The notes below the pieces were generated by a model, which was not told where the DNA came from, did no database searches, and saw nothing but the letters and a program-made list of their open reading frames with translations. 64,000 bases of DNA, from positions 670,487 to 734,486 of the forward strand of contig JBFMGG010000007.1 of the NCBI GenBank assembly GCA_040752835.1, in the 5' to 3' direction. Shown one piece after another: positions 53,941-63,389 of the stretch (the stretch's first letter is position 1; every line of letters starts with the position of its first letter). The stretch is from Campylobacterota bacterium (lineage in GTDB: Bacteria > Campylobacterota > Campylobacteria > Campylobacterales > Sulfurimonadaceae). The translations under genes and the position numbers were made by a program.

Positions 53941-55269
53941 TTATCTCCCCCGCCCTTTTCCCTTTTTCGGTGCCGCTTTTTTGGGCTCCTCTTCGCGTGC
54001 CACCCGCGGTCCGCGCTTGCCGATGTGTTTGGGCTGGACGGGTTCTTTTTTCTTTTTGTGGCCGAATGCTCCGGGAGTGCGCCCTTTTTTCTCGGCCTCC
54101 TTGGCCATGCTTTTACCCCGCGTTTTGGCCAGGCCGTCGGTCGCAGGCGGTTCGAATCCCGCAACCGGAACGATCTCGACGTTTTTCCCCAGCATGGTGA
54201 CGATTTTTTTCCAGGAGAGCGATTCGGAAGCGCAAAGAAGCGTTATCGCCGTCCCTTCTTTCCCCGCACGCCCCGTCCGTCCGATGCGGTGAATGTAATC
54301 CGAGGCGATGTGGGGAATATCGTAGTTGATGACGACGTCGAGTCCTTCGATGTCGAGTCCCCGCGCGGCGATGTCGGTGGCGACGAGGATGCGGCTTTTT
54401 CCTTCGCGGAAATCGCGCAGCGCGCGGTCGCGCGCGCCGTGTTTTTTATCCCCGTGGATCGTGACGCAGGGAAGGCCGCTTTCGCGCAGGTATTCGCTCA
54501 CTTCATCGGCGATCGCCTTGGTGCGGGTAAAGACGAGGACCTGGGGATAGTTGTTCGAGCCGATCAGGTACGCCAACAGTTCCCGCTTGCGCTCGGCTTC
54601 GACCGGATGGACGATCTGGCGGATCGTCGCGTCGGCGGCTTTAAGATTGTCGATTTCGACCAGCAACGGGCGTTTAAGTACCCGTTCGGAGAGCCGCTTG
54701 ACGGCTCCCGTCATCGTCGCCGAAAAAAGCGCGGTCTGGCGGGATGGGGGCAGCATGTCGACGATCTGCTCGATTTCGCGGATGAAACCCATGTCCATGA
54801 TCGTGTCCGCCTCATCGAGAACGAGGTGGCTGATTTTCGAGAGGGGGACGTGCCCTTGTTTGTTCAGCTCGATCAGACGCCCCGGGGTCGCGATGAGGAG
54901 GTCTGCCCCTTTGGAAAGCGATGCGATCTGCTTGTCGATGTTCACTCCGCCGAAGACGTTGAGGATCCGCAGGTCGAGCCCCAGCGCATAAGAACGGATC
55001 GCACGGGTCATCTGCGTGGCCAGTTCACGGGTGGGAACGAGGATCAGCGCGCGCGGACGGGCGATCTCTTCGCTTTCCCCTTTGCCCAGATGCTGGAGAA
55101 TCGGCAACGCGAACGCGGCCGTTTTCCCCGTCCCCGTCTGCGCCGCGCCGAGGATGTCCCGTCCCCGCAGCATGAGCGGGATGACCTTGGTCTGAATCGG
55201 TGTCGGGGTGGTGTACCCGAGTGCGGAAAGGTTGGCCTGAAGCGTGGGGTTCAATGTCGAAAAGGGCAT
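53941..55269 (-). CDS. DEAD-box RNA helicase, RhlE-like
   Basis: 442 residues. All DEAD-box motifs are clear: the Q motif TPIQTKVIPLM, AQTGTGKT, PTRELA, LDEAD, SATM, ATDIAARGLDI and HRIGRTGRAG. The tail (about 375-442) is basic, rich in Lys, Arg and Gly, as in RhlE proteins that remodel rRNA or RNA-decay complexes. It is a different subtype from the DbpA-type helicase at 1-561, whose tail is a folded RNA-binding domain. Confidence 0.93.
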   Translation of the reverse strand: MPFSTLNPTLQANLSALGYTTPTPIQTKVIPLMLRGRDILGAAQTGTGKTAAFALPILQHLGKGESEEIARPRALILVPTRELATQMTRAIRSYALGLDLRILNVFGGVNIDKQIASLSKGADLLIATPGRLIELNKQGHVPLSKISHLVLDEADTIMDMGFIREIEQIVDMLPPSRQTALFSATMTGAVKRLSERVLKRPLLVEIDNLKAADATIRQIVHPVEAERKRELLAYLIGSNNYPQVLVFTRTKAIADEVSEYLRESGLPCVTIHGDKKHGARDRALRDFREGKSRILVATDIAARGLDIEGLDVVINYDIPHIASDYIHRIGRTGRAGKEGTAITLLCASESLSWKKIVTMLGKNVEIVPVAGFEPPATDGLAKTRGKSMAKEAEKKGRTPGAFGHKKKKEPVQPKHIGKRGPRVAREEEPKKAAPKKGKGRGR

Positions 55270-55385
55270 GAATCCTCCGAATATTGTATTAAGATAGTCA
55301 AATCATACCTTTTTCGTCCTTATACCCCCGCATTTTGGCACTAATTTTGCTACGATTACGCAACTTATTATCTCGGAGTATTCTA

Positions 55386-56666
55386 GTGAAAGCACTCGCG
55401 CTTTTAGCCGCCGTCGTTACATTGTCATGGGGGGCCGCCGCCATGACCAAAGGGACCGTTCTGGACCGACAGACCCAAAAACCGATCGCGGGAGCGATCG
55501 TCACCGCCAACGGTAAAGAATACCGCACCGACGCGGAAGGCAATTTTGCCATCCCCGCTTCCAAAAAGATCGGGGTCCGTGCTCTGGGGTATGACCGCAA
55601 ATTCTATGCGGGGAGTGGAAAGATGTTCCTCAGTCCCGTTACCCCCAAAGCCATTTACCTCTCCAGCTTTGGAGCCACCAGCTCAAAACTGATGGGGAAC
55701 GCCAAGGAACTCATCAAATCGACCGAGATCAACGCCCTCGTCATCGATATCAAAATGGACCGCGGACAGATCGCCTACCGTACGGCGAATCCGACCGCGA
55801 ACAAAATCGGTGCACAGGAGGTGATCCTCTTCAAAGACCTCAAAAAATTCGTCGCCGACCTCAAAGGACAGGGCATCTACACGATCGCCCGGATCGTGAC
55901 GTTTAAAGACACCCCTTTTGTCACCGCCAACCCGCACCTTGGCGTCCGCCGCAGCGACGGAAGCCTTTTCCAGGACAAAGAGGGGCTGTACTGGATCGAC
56001 GCTTCGCGGCGCGAAGCGTGGGATTACCCGATCGCCATCGCCAAAGAGAGTGCCGCCGCGGGATTTGACGAAATTCAGTTCGACTACATCCGCTTCCCCG
56101 ATGCCAGAGGGGTAAAATTCGCCGTCGAAAATACACAGGCCGAACGGGTCAAGGCGATTTCAGGCTTTCTCGAAAGCGCCCGTCGGCAGCTCTTGCCTTA
56201 CAACGTTTTCGTCTCGGCCGATATCTTCGGTTACGTCAGCTGGCACAATGCCGATATCGAAATCGGCCAGCGCGTCGACGCCATCGCCCCGTTCGTCGAC
56301 TACATGTGCCCGATGCTCTACCCCAGCGGATTTAACGCAGGGATTCCGGGCTACACCAATCCCGTCGCCGCCAACTACGAAATCGTCAAGCTCTCGCTCG
56401 ACAAGGCACTGGAAAAATCGGGAACCTCGCCCAAAGCGTTCCGTCCGTGGCTGCAGGCTTTCCGCGATTACGCCTTCGACCGCCGCATCTACGGCGAAAA
56501 AGAGATTCGTGACCAGATCCGTGCCAGCGAAGATTTCGGAAGCAACGGATGGATTTTGTGGAATCCCCGCAACGTCTACACCGCCGCAGGCCTGATGCGC
56601 GAAAACCAAAACGTCACCCAAGTTTCCAAACCAAGCCCAGCCAAAGCGGAGAAACCCGCATCTTAA
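55386..56666 (+). CDS. Secreted DUF4015 glycosidase-like protein
   Basis: 426 residues from a GTG at 55386, preceded by CGGAG, which gives a clean signal peptide (KALALLAAVVTLSWGAAA). A carboxypeptidase-regulatory-like beta domain follows (about 20-85, GTVLDRQTQKPIAGAIV). A TIM-barrel DUF4015 domain comes next (about 95-405) with NALVIDIKMDRG, FDEIQFDYIRFPD, VSADIFGYVSW and DYMCPMLYPS. DUF4015 is related to glycoside hydrolases. The substrate is unknown, possibly an envelope or exopolysaccharide glycan. Its stop overlaps the hrpB start (TAATG). Confidence 0.87.
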   Translation: MKALALLAAVVTLSWGAAAMTKGTVLDRQTQKPIAGAIVTANGKEYRTDAEGNFAIPASKKIGVRALGYDRKFYAGSGKMFLSPVTPKAIYLSSFGATSSKLMGNAKELIKSTEINALVIDIKMDRGQIAYRTANPTANKIGAQEVILFKDLKKFVADLKGQGIYTIARIVTFKDTPFVTANPHLGVRRSDGSLFQDKEGLYWIDASRREAWDYPIAIAKESAAAGFDEIQFDYIRFPDARGVKFAVENTQAERVKAISGFLESARRQLLPYNVFVSADIFGYVSWHNADIEIGQRVDAIAPFVDYMCPMLYPSGFNAGIPGYTNPVAANYEIVKLSLDKALEKSGTSPKAFRPWLQAFRDYAFDRRIYGEKEIRDQIRASEDFGSNGWILWNPRNVYTAAGLMRENQNVTQVSKPSPAKAEKPAS

Positions 56667-59158
56667 TGGAATTTTCGGCGCTTCCGATCGCCGGGCGGAT
56701 CGATGCGATCCGTTCGGAACTGCTCTCTTCCAACCGTCTTATCCTCCAAGCCCCGCCCGGAGCGGGAAAAACGACCGCCGTTCCCCTTTCGTTGCTGGAC
56801 GAACCGTGGCTGGAGGATAAAAAAATCATCCTCCTCTCCCCCAGACGCATCGCCGCACGTACCGCCGCGATGCGGATGGCCGATATGCTGGGCGAACCCC
56901 TGGGCCAAAGGGTCGGATACCACATTCGCGGAGAACGCCGCAGTGGAAGCCAAACACGCATTCTCGTCATCACCGAAGGGATACTGACCCGCTACCTCCA
57001 AAACGATCCCGCCCTCGAAGATACCGCTCTCGTCATTTTCGACGAATTTCACGAACGGAACCTCCACAGCGACCTTTCGCTCGCTTTTGCCCTTCAGGCG
57101 CAGGAGACGCTTCGCGACGACCTGAAACTGATGGTCATGTCGGCCACCCTCGATACGCGGGGACTCAGCGAACTGATGGAATCCCCTCCGCTCATCACGA
57201 GCGAAGGGCGCAGTTTCCCCGTAGACGTCGTCTATCGTCCCCCTGCGGCTCCCCTTCCCGATCCGAGGAACCTTCTCGCCGAAACGTTCCGCACCCTCCT
57301 CGATGCGCTCCGAAACGACAGAGGGGACATCCTCGTATTCCTCCCCGGCGAGCGGGAAATCCGTGATCTGGCGGCGCGGCTGCAGGCGGCGGAAGAGACG
57401 CGAAGCGATATTCTGATCGCTCCGCTGTATGGGAATCTGACGCGGGAGGAACAACAGCGTGCCATCCTCCCCGCCCCCCGGCGAAAAATCGTCCTTGCGA
57501 CCAACATTGCCGAAACGAGCCTGACGATCGAGGGTATCCGCATCGTCATCGATACCGGCTTCGAACGTCTCTCGCGGTTCGACCCAGCGAGCGGGATGGA
57601 GCGGCTTGTGACGCAGCGTATTTCACGCGCATCGGCCGATCAGCGTGCCGGACGCGCGGGCCGAACATCGGCCGGCAAATGCTACCGGATGTGGAGTGAA
57701 TACGCCCATCAGGCGTTGAGCCCTTTTCGCGATCCCGACATTCTCACCGCCGATCTTGCGCCGTTGGCGCTTGAACTGGCGGCATGGGGTTCGGACGATC
57801 TGCGCTGGATCGATCCCCCCAGACCTTCAAACCTCTCCCATGCCCGTGAGCTTTTGTTCGAGCTCGGAGCGCTCGAGGGAAAGATCACCCCGCACGGAGG
57901 GGATCTCCTCGCGCTGGGGATTCATCCCCGCGCGGCCCACATGCTGCTGCGTTCCCGCGAACTCGGCTTTGCCGGCGAAGCGGTCCTTCTGGCGGTATTG
58001 GTTCTGGAACGCGATTTTCTCCGCTCGGAAGAACGCTTCAGCGACATCGGCGAACGCTTCCGCATCCTCCGCGATGCGCTCTTGTCCAACCGTATCGAAA
58101 CCCGCCTTCAGCCCCACATTCAGGCGGTACGCGACATCGCGCGACGGCTTGACGAGCCGCTTGAATTGAGCGAAAACTTTCCCGGGGAGATGCTCGCCGT
58201 GCTCCTCTCGTTCGCCTATCCCGACCGGATCGCCCGCGCACGGGGCGGAGGAAAATTTCTCACTTTCGGCGGAAAAGAGGCCTATCTCCCCGCTCACGAC
58301 CCACTTGCGAATTCCCAATGGCTGGTCATCGCCCGCAGCGACGGAGACGCCAAAAGCGCACGGATCCATATCGCGGCTCCTCTTGAAGAAACGTTGCTGC
58401 GGCAGTACCACCCCCGATCCTTCAAATCCGAAACCCTCGCGGAATGGAACCCGCAGACACAGCGGGTCGAAGCGCGCGCGCTCGAACGCTTCGGGGCGAT
58501 CGTCCTCTCCAGCCGCCCGGTTCCCGATCCCGACCCGGAAAAAACGAAAACCGCCCTGCTCGAAGGAATCCGCCTTCACGGCCTCGGATCACTGGGATGG
58601 GATGAAACCGTCCGCTCACTCCAGTCACGCCTCATCGCGCTGAGACATCATCGTCCGCAGCTGTGCGACATCGATTTCAGCGACGAAGCGTTGTTGCAGG
58701 AGCTGGAGTCGTGGCTCCTTCCCCATCTGGGGGCGGAACGGTCGCTGGCCGAATGTGCCGGCATGGCGTGGGAGAGTATTCTCCTCGCTTCGCTCTCCTG
58801 GGATACCCGATGTGAATTCGACCGCCTTTTTCCCAGACGTTTCAAAGCCCCGACGGGGAGCGAAATCCCCATCGACTACTCCGACCCCGACGCGCCCGTT
58901 CTTGCCGTACGGATACAGGAGATGTTCGGAACGACGCTTCACCCCTCGGTTCTGGAGGGGAAACTTCCCCTGACGCTCCATCTCCTCTCCCCCGCACACC
59001 GTCCGATTCAGGTGACACGCGATCTGGTCGGGTTTTGGAACGGCTCGTACGCAGAGGTCAAAAAAGAGCTCAAAGGACGCTATCCCAAACACTACTGGCC
59101 CGACGACCCCGCTGTTGCGCAGGCAACGAAAAAAACAAAAAAGTTTATGGAGAGTTAG
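56666..59158 (+). CDS. hrpB: ATP-dependent helicase HrpB
   Basis: 830 residues from the ATG at 56666. DEAH/RHA-type core: Walker A APPGAGKTT, the Walker B variant FDEFHERN, SATLDTR and the QRAGRAGRTSAGKCYR motif VI. Helicase-associated domains and the HrpB C-terminal domain (PLTLHLLSPAHRPIQVTRDL and YPKHYWPDDP near the end) follow. Its cellular role is unclear in most bacteria. The longer frame upstream is the DUF4015 gene read in another frame. It converges with recR, overlapping by 4 bases at the stops. Confidence 0.93.
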   Translation: MEFSALPIAGRIDAIRSELLSSNRLILQAPPGAGKTTAVPLSLLDEPWLEDKKIILLSPRRIAARTAAMRMADMLGEPLGQRVGYHIRGERRSGSQTRILVITEGILTRYLQNDPALEDTALVIFDEFHERNLHSDLSLAFALQAQETLRDDLKLMVMSATLDTRGLSELMESPPLITSEGRSFPVDVVYRPPAAPLPDPRNLLAETFRTLLDALRNDRGDILVFLPGEREIRDLAARLQAAEETRSDILIAPLYGNLTREEQQRAILPAPRRKIVLATNIAETSLTIEGIRIVIDTGFERLSRFDPASGMERLVTQRISRASADQRAGRAGRTSAGKCYRMWSEYAHQALSPFRDPDILTADLAPLALELAAWGSDDLRWIDPPRPSNLSHARELLFELGALEGKITPHGGDLLALGIHPRAAHMLLRSRELGFAGEAVLLAVLVLERDFLRSEERFSDIGERFRILRDALLSNRIETRLQPHIQAVRDIARRLDEPLELSENFPGEMLAVLLSFAYPDRIARARGGGKFLTFGGKEAYLPAHDPLANSQWLVIARSDGDAKSARIHIAAPLEETLLRQYHPRSFKSETLAEWNPQTQRVEARALERFGAIVLSSRPVPDPDPEKTKTALLEGIRLHGLGSLGWDETVRSLQSRLIALRHHRPQLCDIDFSDEALLQELESWLLPHLGAERSLAECAGMAWESILLASLSWDTRCEFDRLFPRRFKAPTGSEIPIDYSDPDAPVLAVRIQEMFGTTLHPSVLEGKLPLTLHLLSPAHRPIQVTRDLVGFWNGSYAEVKKELKGRYPKHYWPDDPAVAQATKKTKKFMES

Positions 59159-59724
59159 ATGCTGACGCGGTCTTCGAGGGCACGGGTAAGCGAGAGGATG
59201 TCGACATTCTCCAGGCTCACTCCCGTCGGTACCCCCTGGGCGATGCGCGTGAAGCGGACGTTGCAGTCGGCGAGTTTATCCTCGATGTAGAGGATCACCC
59301 CCTGATTGGCGATCGAGGGGGTCAGAGCGAAAATCACCTCTTTGATTCCGCTGTTGACGACATCGCGCAAATGGGACACATCCAGTTCGTCCAGCGTTTC
59401 AAGCACGAAATAACGCCCTTCGAAAAGAGCGTTTTCCTCGAATGTCAGGATATCCTTGGCGTTTTCAACAATACAGAGCAATTCGTGGTTGCGGTGTTCG
59501 TCACTGCAAATGGGGCAAAGTTCATCTTCACTCAGCCCTCCGCACGAACGGCATTTTTTGAGGCTGGAAATGGCGCTTTCGATCGCATGGGCGAGTTTGA
59601 GGGCCCCGAAACTGTCGTGCATGACCATGTGGTACGCCAGCCGCGTCGCCGATTTCTGCCCGATCGTCGGCAGACTCTGCAAAGCGTCGACGAGGCGGTT
59701 GAATTTGTCCAGGGATCGTTTCAT
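59155..59724 (-). CDS. recR: Recombination protein RecR
   Basis: 189 residues from the ATG at 59724. It has the helix-hairpin-helix SLPTIGQKSATRLAYHM, the four-Cys zinc finger CRSCGGLSEDELCPIC, a TOPRIM domain beginning LLCIVENAKDILTFEE, and the C-terminal ARGIP-like block RFTRIAQGVPTG. RecR works with RecO (and RecF where present) to load RecA at gaps. The frame extends further upstream, but sequence before the ATG is non-conserved and overlaps the dnaJ promoter. Confidence 0.94.
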   Translation of the reverse strand: MKRSLDKFNRLVDALQSLPTIGQKSATRLAYHMVMHDSFGALKLAHAIESAISSLKKCRSCGGLSEDELCPICSDEHRNHELLCIVENAKDILTFEENALFEGRYFVLETLDELDVSHLRDVVNSGIKEVIFALTPSIANQGVILYIEDKLADCNVRFTRIAQGVPTGVSLENVDILSLTRALEDRVSI

Positions 59725-59827
59725 GCGGGTATTATACAACAACCCCGCCGCCTTTGATATTCCGCTTCGGATCCGAAACAGCTTTAGTCTCATCGGCTCA
59801 ATTAAGCTAACATGATTTTCCGTATGG

Positions 59828-59833
59828 TATAAT
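59828..59833 (+). promoter_or_regulatory. -10 box of dnaJ
   Basis: TATAAT 41 bases before the dnaJ GTG, with an ACGGAG ribosome site at 59861-59866. It lies in the divergent gap with recR. Confidence 0.55.
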
Positions 59834-59873
59834 TCGCGAAAACTTAACCTCACAGACATTACGGAGCACACGC

Positions 59874-60995
59874 GTGGAAGAATTGAGCTATTATGAAATT
59901 TTGGAAGTAAGCCGCAGCGCAAACGGCGACGAAATCAAAAAAGCCTACCGCAAAATGGCCAAACTCTACCATCCCGACCGTAACCCAGACGATCCGGACG
60001 CGGAACACAAATTCAAACTCTGCAACGAAGCCTACCAGGTTCTCAGTGACGAAAAACAGCGCGCGGTCTACGACCGTTACGGCAAAGAAGGACTGCAGGG
60101 AGGCATGGGCGGATCGCGCGGCGGATTCGGCGGATTCGACGATCTGGGCAGTATTTTCGAAGAGATGTTCAACGGCTTTGGCGGAGGCGGACGCCGAAGC
60201 TCTCGCGCACAAGCCGACAAATTCCCGCTCGACATGGGCGTCGAAATGCGCATCAGTTTCAAAGAAGCGGTCTTCGGCTGCGAAAAAGAGATCACCTTTA
60301 CCTCGAAAACCTCATGCAAAAGCTGTAAGGGAACGGGAGCCAAAGAGGGCAAAGTCACCAGCTGTTCGCAGTGCGGCGGCAAGGGGCAGGTCTACATGCG
60401 CCAGGGCTTTATGACCTTCTCGCAAACCTGTCCGGCGTGTCACGGCGAAGGGACGATGGCAAGCGAAAAATGTCCCGATTGTAACGGCAAAAGCTATACC
60501 GAAAACCAGGAAAAAGTGACCGTCAAAATTCCGGCCGGTATCGACACGGGCAACCGCCTCCGCGTCTCCGGGCGTGGAAATACGGGCAAAAGCGGCGTCA
60601 GAGGCGATCTTTACGTTACCTTCGATGTCGAAGAAGACGCCCATTTCATCCGCAACGGCAACGACGTTTACCTCGAAGTTCCCGTCTTTTTTACCCAGGC
60701 CGTTTTGGGCGAAGCGATCACGATCCCCTCACTCACGGGCGAACTCACCCTCGAACTCGAAACGGGGACCAAAGACACCCAGCAGTACCGTTTCCGCGGC
60801 GAAGGGATCAGCGATGTTCACGGTCGCGGCAAGGGCGACCTCATCGCGCAGGTGCGCCTCACCTATCCCTCACGCCTCTCCGGCGAGCAGGAAGAACTTC
60901 TTCTCAAACTCCAGGAGAGCTTCGGCATCGAATCCAAACCCCACGAAAGCCTCTTCGAATCGGCCTTCGAAAAAGTCAAAGGGTGGTTCAAGTAA
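59874..60995 (+). CDS. dnaJ: Chaperone DnaJ
   Basis: A 373-residue Hsp40 co-chaperone of DnaK. J domain at residues 1-68 with the HPD triad (LYHPDRNP), Gly/Phe-rich linker (75-107), and four zinc-finger repeats at about 147-206 ([24 protein letters not shown] and a degenerate CPDCNGKS). C-terminal substrate-binding domains follow. The last repeat lacks the final glycine of CXXCXGXG but keeps both cysteines. It starts at a GTG with ACGGAG. The neighbouring dnaK/grpE genes are not present, as in many Campylobacterota. Confidence 0.96.
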   Translation: MEELSYYEILEVSRSANGDEIKKAYRKMAKLYHPDRNPDDPDAEHKFKLCNEAYQVLSDEKQRAVYDRYGKEGLQGGMGGSRGGFGGFDDLGSIFEEMFNGFGGGGRRSSRAQADKFPLDMGVEMRISFKEAVFGCEKEITFTSKTSCKSCKGTGAKEGKVTSCSQCGGKGQVYMRQGFMTFSQTCPACHGEGTMASEKCPDCNGKSYTENQEKVTVKIPAGIDTGNRLRVSGRGNTGKSGVRGDLYVTFDVEEDAHFIRNGNDVYLEVPVFFTQAVLGEAITIPSLTGELTLELETGTKDTQQYRFRGEGISDVHGRGKGDLIAQVRLTYPSRLSGEQEELLLKLQESFGIESKPHESLFESAFEKVKGWFK

Positions 60996-61005
60996 CCGCC
61001 CGCCG

Positions 61006-61269
61006 TTAACGACACTGATGCGGGCTTACCCCTTTTAGCTGTTCGCCCGTTTTTGTATCACGCACGATGACCACCGATTTCGGATAGGCCGAGCACATAC
61101 CGTTGACGGTAGTGTAGATACTGCTTCCATCGGCTGTAAATCTGACATTTTTGGTGAGCAATTCGCCCGATGAATTGTACGCATCGACATTGTAATATCC
61201 CGATACACCCGCACATCCCGTCCATACGGTTCCTATCAGTACGATGACAAATAAACTTTTCATCTTCAT
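61006..61269 (-). CDS. Small lipoprotein, unknown function
   Basis: 87 residues. The signal peptide ends in the lipobox WTGC (about residue 18), followed by a beta-rich stretch (GYYNVDAYNSSGELL and SIYTTVNGMCSAYPKSVVIV) with two further Cys. The start is either ATG at 61269 or the one two codons later. It overlaps the end of the gene at 61272-61838 region by position (start next to its stop), so the two are coupled. I do not recognise a family. Confidence 0.6.
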   Translation of the reverse strand: MKMKSLFVIVLIGTVWTGCAGVSGYYNVDAYNSSGELLTKNVRFTADGSSIYTTVNGMCSAYPKSVVIVRDTKTGEQLKGVSPHQCR

Positions 61270-61271
61270 CT

Positions 61272-61838
61272 CTATTTGCATTCCGGTTTCCACTGATATT
61301 CGGCGATTTTGGCAGCATCAGATTGCAGTTGTTCAAAAATTTCTTTGAGCATTTTGTTTTTTTCTTCGGACGAAAGCTGCTCGAAAACGGGTTTGCGGAT
61401 ACCGTATTGAAGCATAAACGTTCCGTCGCATTCGGCGGGATGGAAAGTTTTTTGTACGTCGGCCTCGAAATGTGCATGTTCATGCGACGGCTCGAAAATC
61501 AACAACACATATCCGCTCTCCCCTTTTTGGTAAAGCGAATAATGGGGAACAATTTTTTTGCTGTCCAGTCCGGCTTTGGTCGCCTGTATAAACTTTGACG
61601 CATCTACCTTGAATTTATAATGGATCAGGGTAATCAAACGACTCCAGTTTTCTACCGGCTCGTCATCGGTGGTGTATTCATACAATGCCATTGCACTGTT
61701 TTCATTTTGAAAAGCCAACGTATATTGTTTACCGAACATTTCCATGTTCTTGGGCACGACGTACGGTTTTGCATACGCGCATGCCGCAACAAAAAGCCCT
61801 GCCATACATAACTTTTTGATGATTTGAGACGATTGCAT
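61272..61838 (-). CDS. Exported protein, unknown function
   Basis: 188 residues with a signal peptide (KLCMAGLFVAACAYAKP; cleavage likely after AYA). The mature protein is mixed alpha/beta with an HEHAHFEAD segment and a closing CXXX end with one Cys. The final third is helical (SSEEKNKMLKEIFEQLQSDAAKIAE). No family recognised. It forms a two-gene unit with the lipoprotein that starts at its stop codon. Confidence 0.6.
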   Translation of the reverse strand: MQSSQIIKKLCMAGLFVAACAYAKPYVVPKNMEMFGKQYTLAFQNENSAMALYEYTTDDEPVENWSRLITLIHYKFKVDASKFIQATKAGLDSKKIVPHYSLYQKGESGYVLLIFEPSHEHAHFEADVQKTFHPAECDGTFMLQYGIRKPVFEQLSSEEKNKMLKEIFEQLQSDAAKIAEYQWKPECK

Positions 61839-61976
61839 GATTATCCTTTTTACGCTGAGTGAAAGGCTATTTGGAGAGACAAGAGAAGTATTACACTTTT
61901 TAAAGTAGTATCTTTTCTGAACAATATTAAACTAATTCAGCTTAAAAATGATTAACGACGTTTTCCACATTATTTT

Positions 61977-62090
61977 ATTTCTCCCATCCGTCTTTAATAT
62001 ACAAGCTGTCCAATATCCGCCGGGACCGCTTCTGAAGGTCTTCGTAGGTGTACTCGCGTGCAAGCGGTTCGAGTTCTTTTGGGAGGTTCG
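61977..62090 (+). repeat. Paralogue 3'-end repeat, copy A
   Basis: Nearly identical to 63392-63505. It encodes the shared C-terminus of the two paralogous proteins (LPKELEPLAREYTYEDLQ and RILDSLYIKDGWEK). Confidence 0.9.
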
Positions 62091-62374
62091 GAGCGCATGT
62101 ATAGGTAATATTAATCGTGATATGTTTTGTAATTGTGCGTTCTGGGTTAAATTTATCACAATAATATATTTTGCTTTTTCTTCCTCGTTTTATCTCGCTC
62201 GTTTCTACTACAAAACAAGAATAATTTTCTTTTCCATGATGTTCAATAGTTACTAAATCTGTAGGCTTAATCCATGTTTTACTTGTTTTCATATATGCAA
62301 TATTCTTTTCTTCAAGTGCTCTTTCTCTCTCAGTATAGGGAAGGATTGAGGCAGAAAACTGAATGCTATAATCT

Positions 62375-62543
62375 AATACAATCGCACCATTTGGCAAAGT
62401 TTGTTCTATCCCTACGGAATATCCATTCTCATCTGTCATCATGTTCCATGGGTGATTCATCTTAATAAAATCACTCTCTCTGAATTCAGGAAATAATGAA
62501 CAAAAACCTTTTTTATGGCACCGTGGATAGTCTTGGCTTTTCA
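62375..62543 (+). repeat. Paralogue 5'-region repeat, copy A
   Basis: Nearly identical to 63832-64000. It covers the N-terminal part of the two paralogues. The DNA between this and the 3'-end repeat is much more diverged. Confidence 0.9.
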
Positions 62544-62738
62544 TTGATAGATCGTAAAACGGCATCGGTAAATCCACTGCGCGATCTTTTAGTATCATCT
62601 ACTTGTCATCGGGGTAGATGGTTGACATATGGGGCTCTGAACATCCGCTTATCAGCAGAATCATCCCAATAAGTAATATATGCTTCATTAGGTGTCCTGT
62701 CCCTTTTTTCGGAAACAACCGCCCTTTTTCCTTCAAAA

Positions 62739-63035
62739 TCATTTGAACTTTTTGAATATCTGTGCGTGCGTGCCTAAACGAATAAACGTCATAGTTGTAC
62801 TGTCACCGCTTATTTGATAAATCAGTAACCAATCGTTTTTGACATGACATTCATACGCACCTTCCCATCCACCTTTGAGGGAATGGTTTTTATGCTTCTC
62901 ATCTAACGTTTTGCTATCAAGGAGCGTACTCATAACTTCTTTTAGAAGCGTAAAATCATCGGCTGAAAACTTACCGCTTTTTCTATCTCGCTCAATGTCT
63001 TTTTTAAAAAATCGATGGTACTCAGGAATGTACAT
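62739..63035 (-). CDS. YafQ-family mRNA interferase toxin
   Basis: 98 residues of the RelE superfamily, YafQ branch. The catalytic set is present at the usual spacing: His51 (KNHSLKGGW), His64 and Asp68 (YECHVKNDWLLIY) and His90 (RLGTHAQIF). YafQ cuts mRNA on the ribosome at in-frame Lys codons. Its ATG overlaps the antitoxin stop by one base (TAATG). It lies between the two paralogous genes of unknown function, within the accessory region. Confidence 0.92.
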   Translation of the reverse strand: MYIPEYHRFFKKDIERDRKSGKFSADDFTLLKEVMSTLLDSKTLDEKHKNHSLKGGWEGAYECHVKNDWLLIYQISGDSTTMTFIRLGTHAQIFKKFK

Positions 63036-63292
63036 TAGAGACCAAGATCGTCAAATAATTCTTTGGCAGAGGTGTGTTTGACGATATTTTTACCTTTTTT
63101 AACATCTTGTATTGCAGCTTCAGTCTCATCGTTTGGAATACGCAGTTCAAACGGTAATCCCTTATGCAACACGACACTATGTAGAAATAGACGCGTCGCT
63201 TCACTTGTAGTCAAACCCATTTGTTTCAGGTATTCGGCTGCTTTATTTTTAATTTCAGGGTCGATTCGTACCGTCATTGCAGTTCCAGTCAT
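63035..63292 (-). CDS. DinJ/RelB-family antitoxin
   Basis: 85 residues. The ribbon-helix-helix N-terminus (AMTVRIDPEIKNKAAEYLKQ and TTSEATRLFLHSVV) is typical of DinJ. The C-terminal part (KHTSAKELFDDLGL) would wrap round the toxin. It has the strong ribosome site AAAGGAGG. It binds and neutralises the YafQ-type toxin and should repress its own promoter at the palindrome upstream. Confidence 0.92.
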   Translation of the reverse strand: MTGTAMTVRIDPEIKNKAAEYLKQMGLTTSEATRLFLHSVVLHKGLPFELRIPNDETEAAIQDVKKGKNIVKHTSAKELFDDLGL

Positions 63293-63311
63293 GACAACCT
63301 CCTTTTTCTAT

Positions 63312-63337
63312 CATTGTACATCAAGTGATGTACAATG
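63312..63337 (-). promoter_or_regulatory. Operator of the toxin-antitoxin pair
   Basis: A perfect palindrome, CATTGTACATC-AAGT-GATGTACAATG, lies within a strong promoter. On the minus strand TTGACA (63341-63336) and TACAAT (63318-63313) are 17 bases apart, with the palindrome filling the spacer. This is the expected site for antitoxin autorepression. Confidence 0.8.
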
Positions 63338-63389
63338 TCAATGTTTATTCAGAAATGGCGAAGATTTAATTCATCTTCTCCCTTTTGGT

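Larger units (their letters stand above)
61975..62688 (-). pseudogene. Lipoprotein gene split by an in-frame TAG
   Basis: From the ATG at 62688 the frame encodes a lipoprotein signal (KHILLIGMILLISGC, lipobox LISGC) and 13 more residues, then TAG at 62601-62599. The very next codon in the same frame is ATG, opening a 207-residue frame to 61975. Read through the TAG, the product would be a lipoprotein of 237 residues with several Cys (YPRCHKKGFC, YSCFV, YYCDKF, YTCAP). Without the signal the second part could not reach the envelope. A nonsense mutation is most likely, though reinitiation or a sequencing error is possible. The family is unknown. A paralogue lies at 63390-64000. Confidence 0.65.

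Noticed and set aside
53878..55344. 488-residue open frame antisense to the RhlE-like helicase
   Set aside because: The opposite strand carries every DEAD-box motif. The frame has no recognisable domain.
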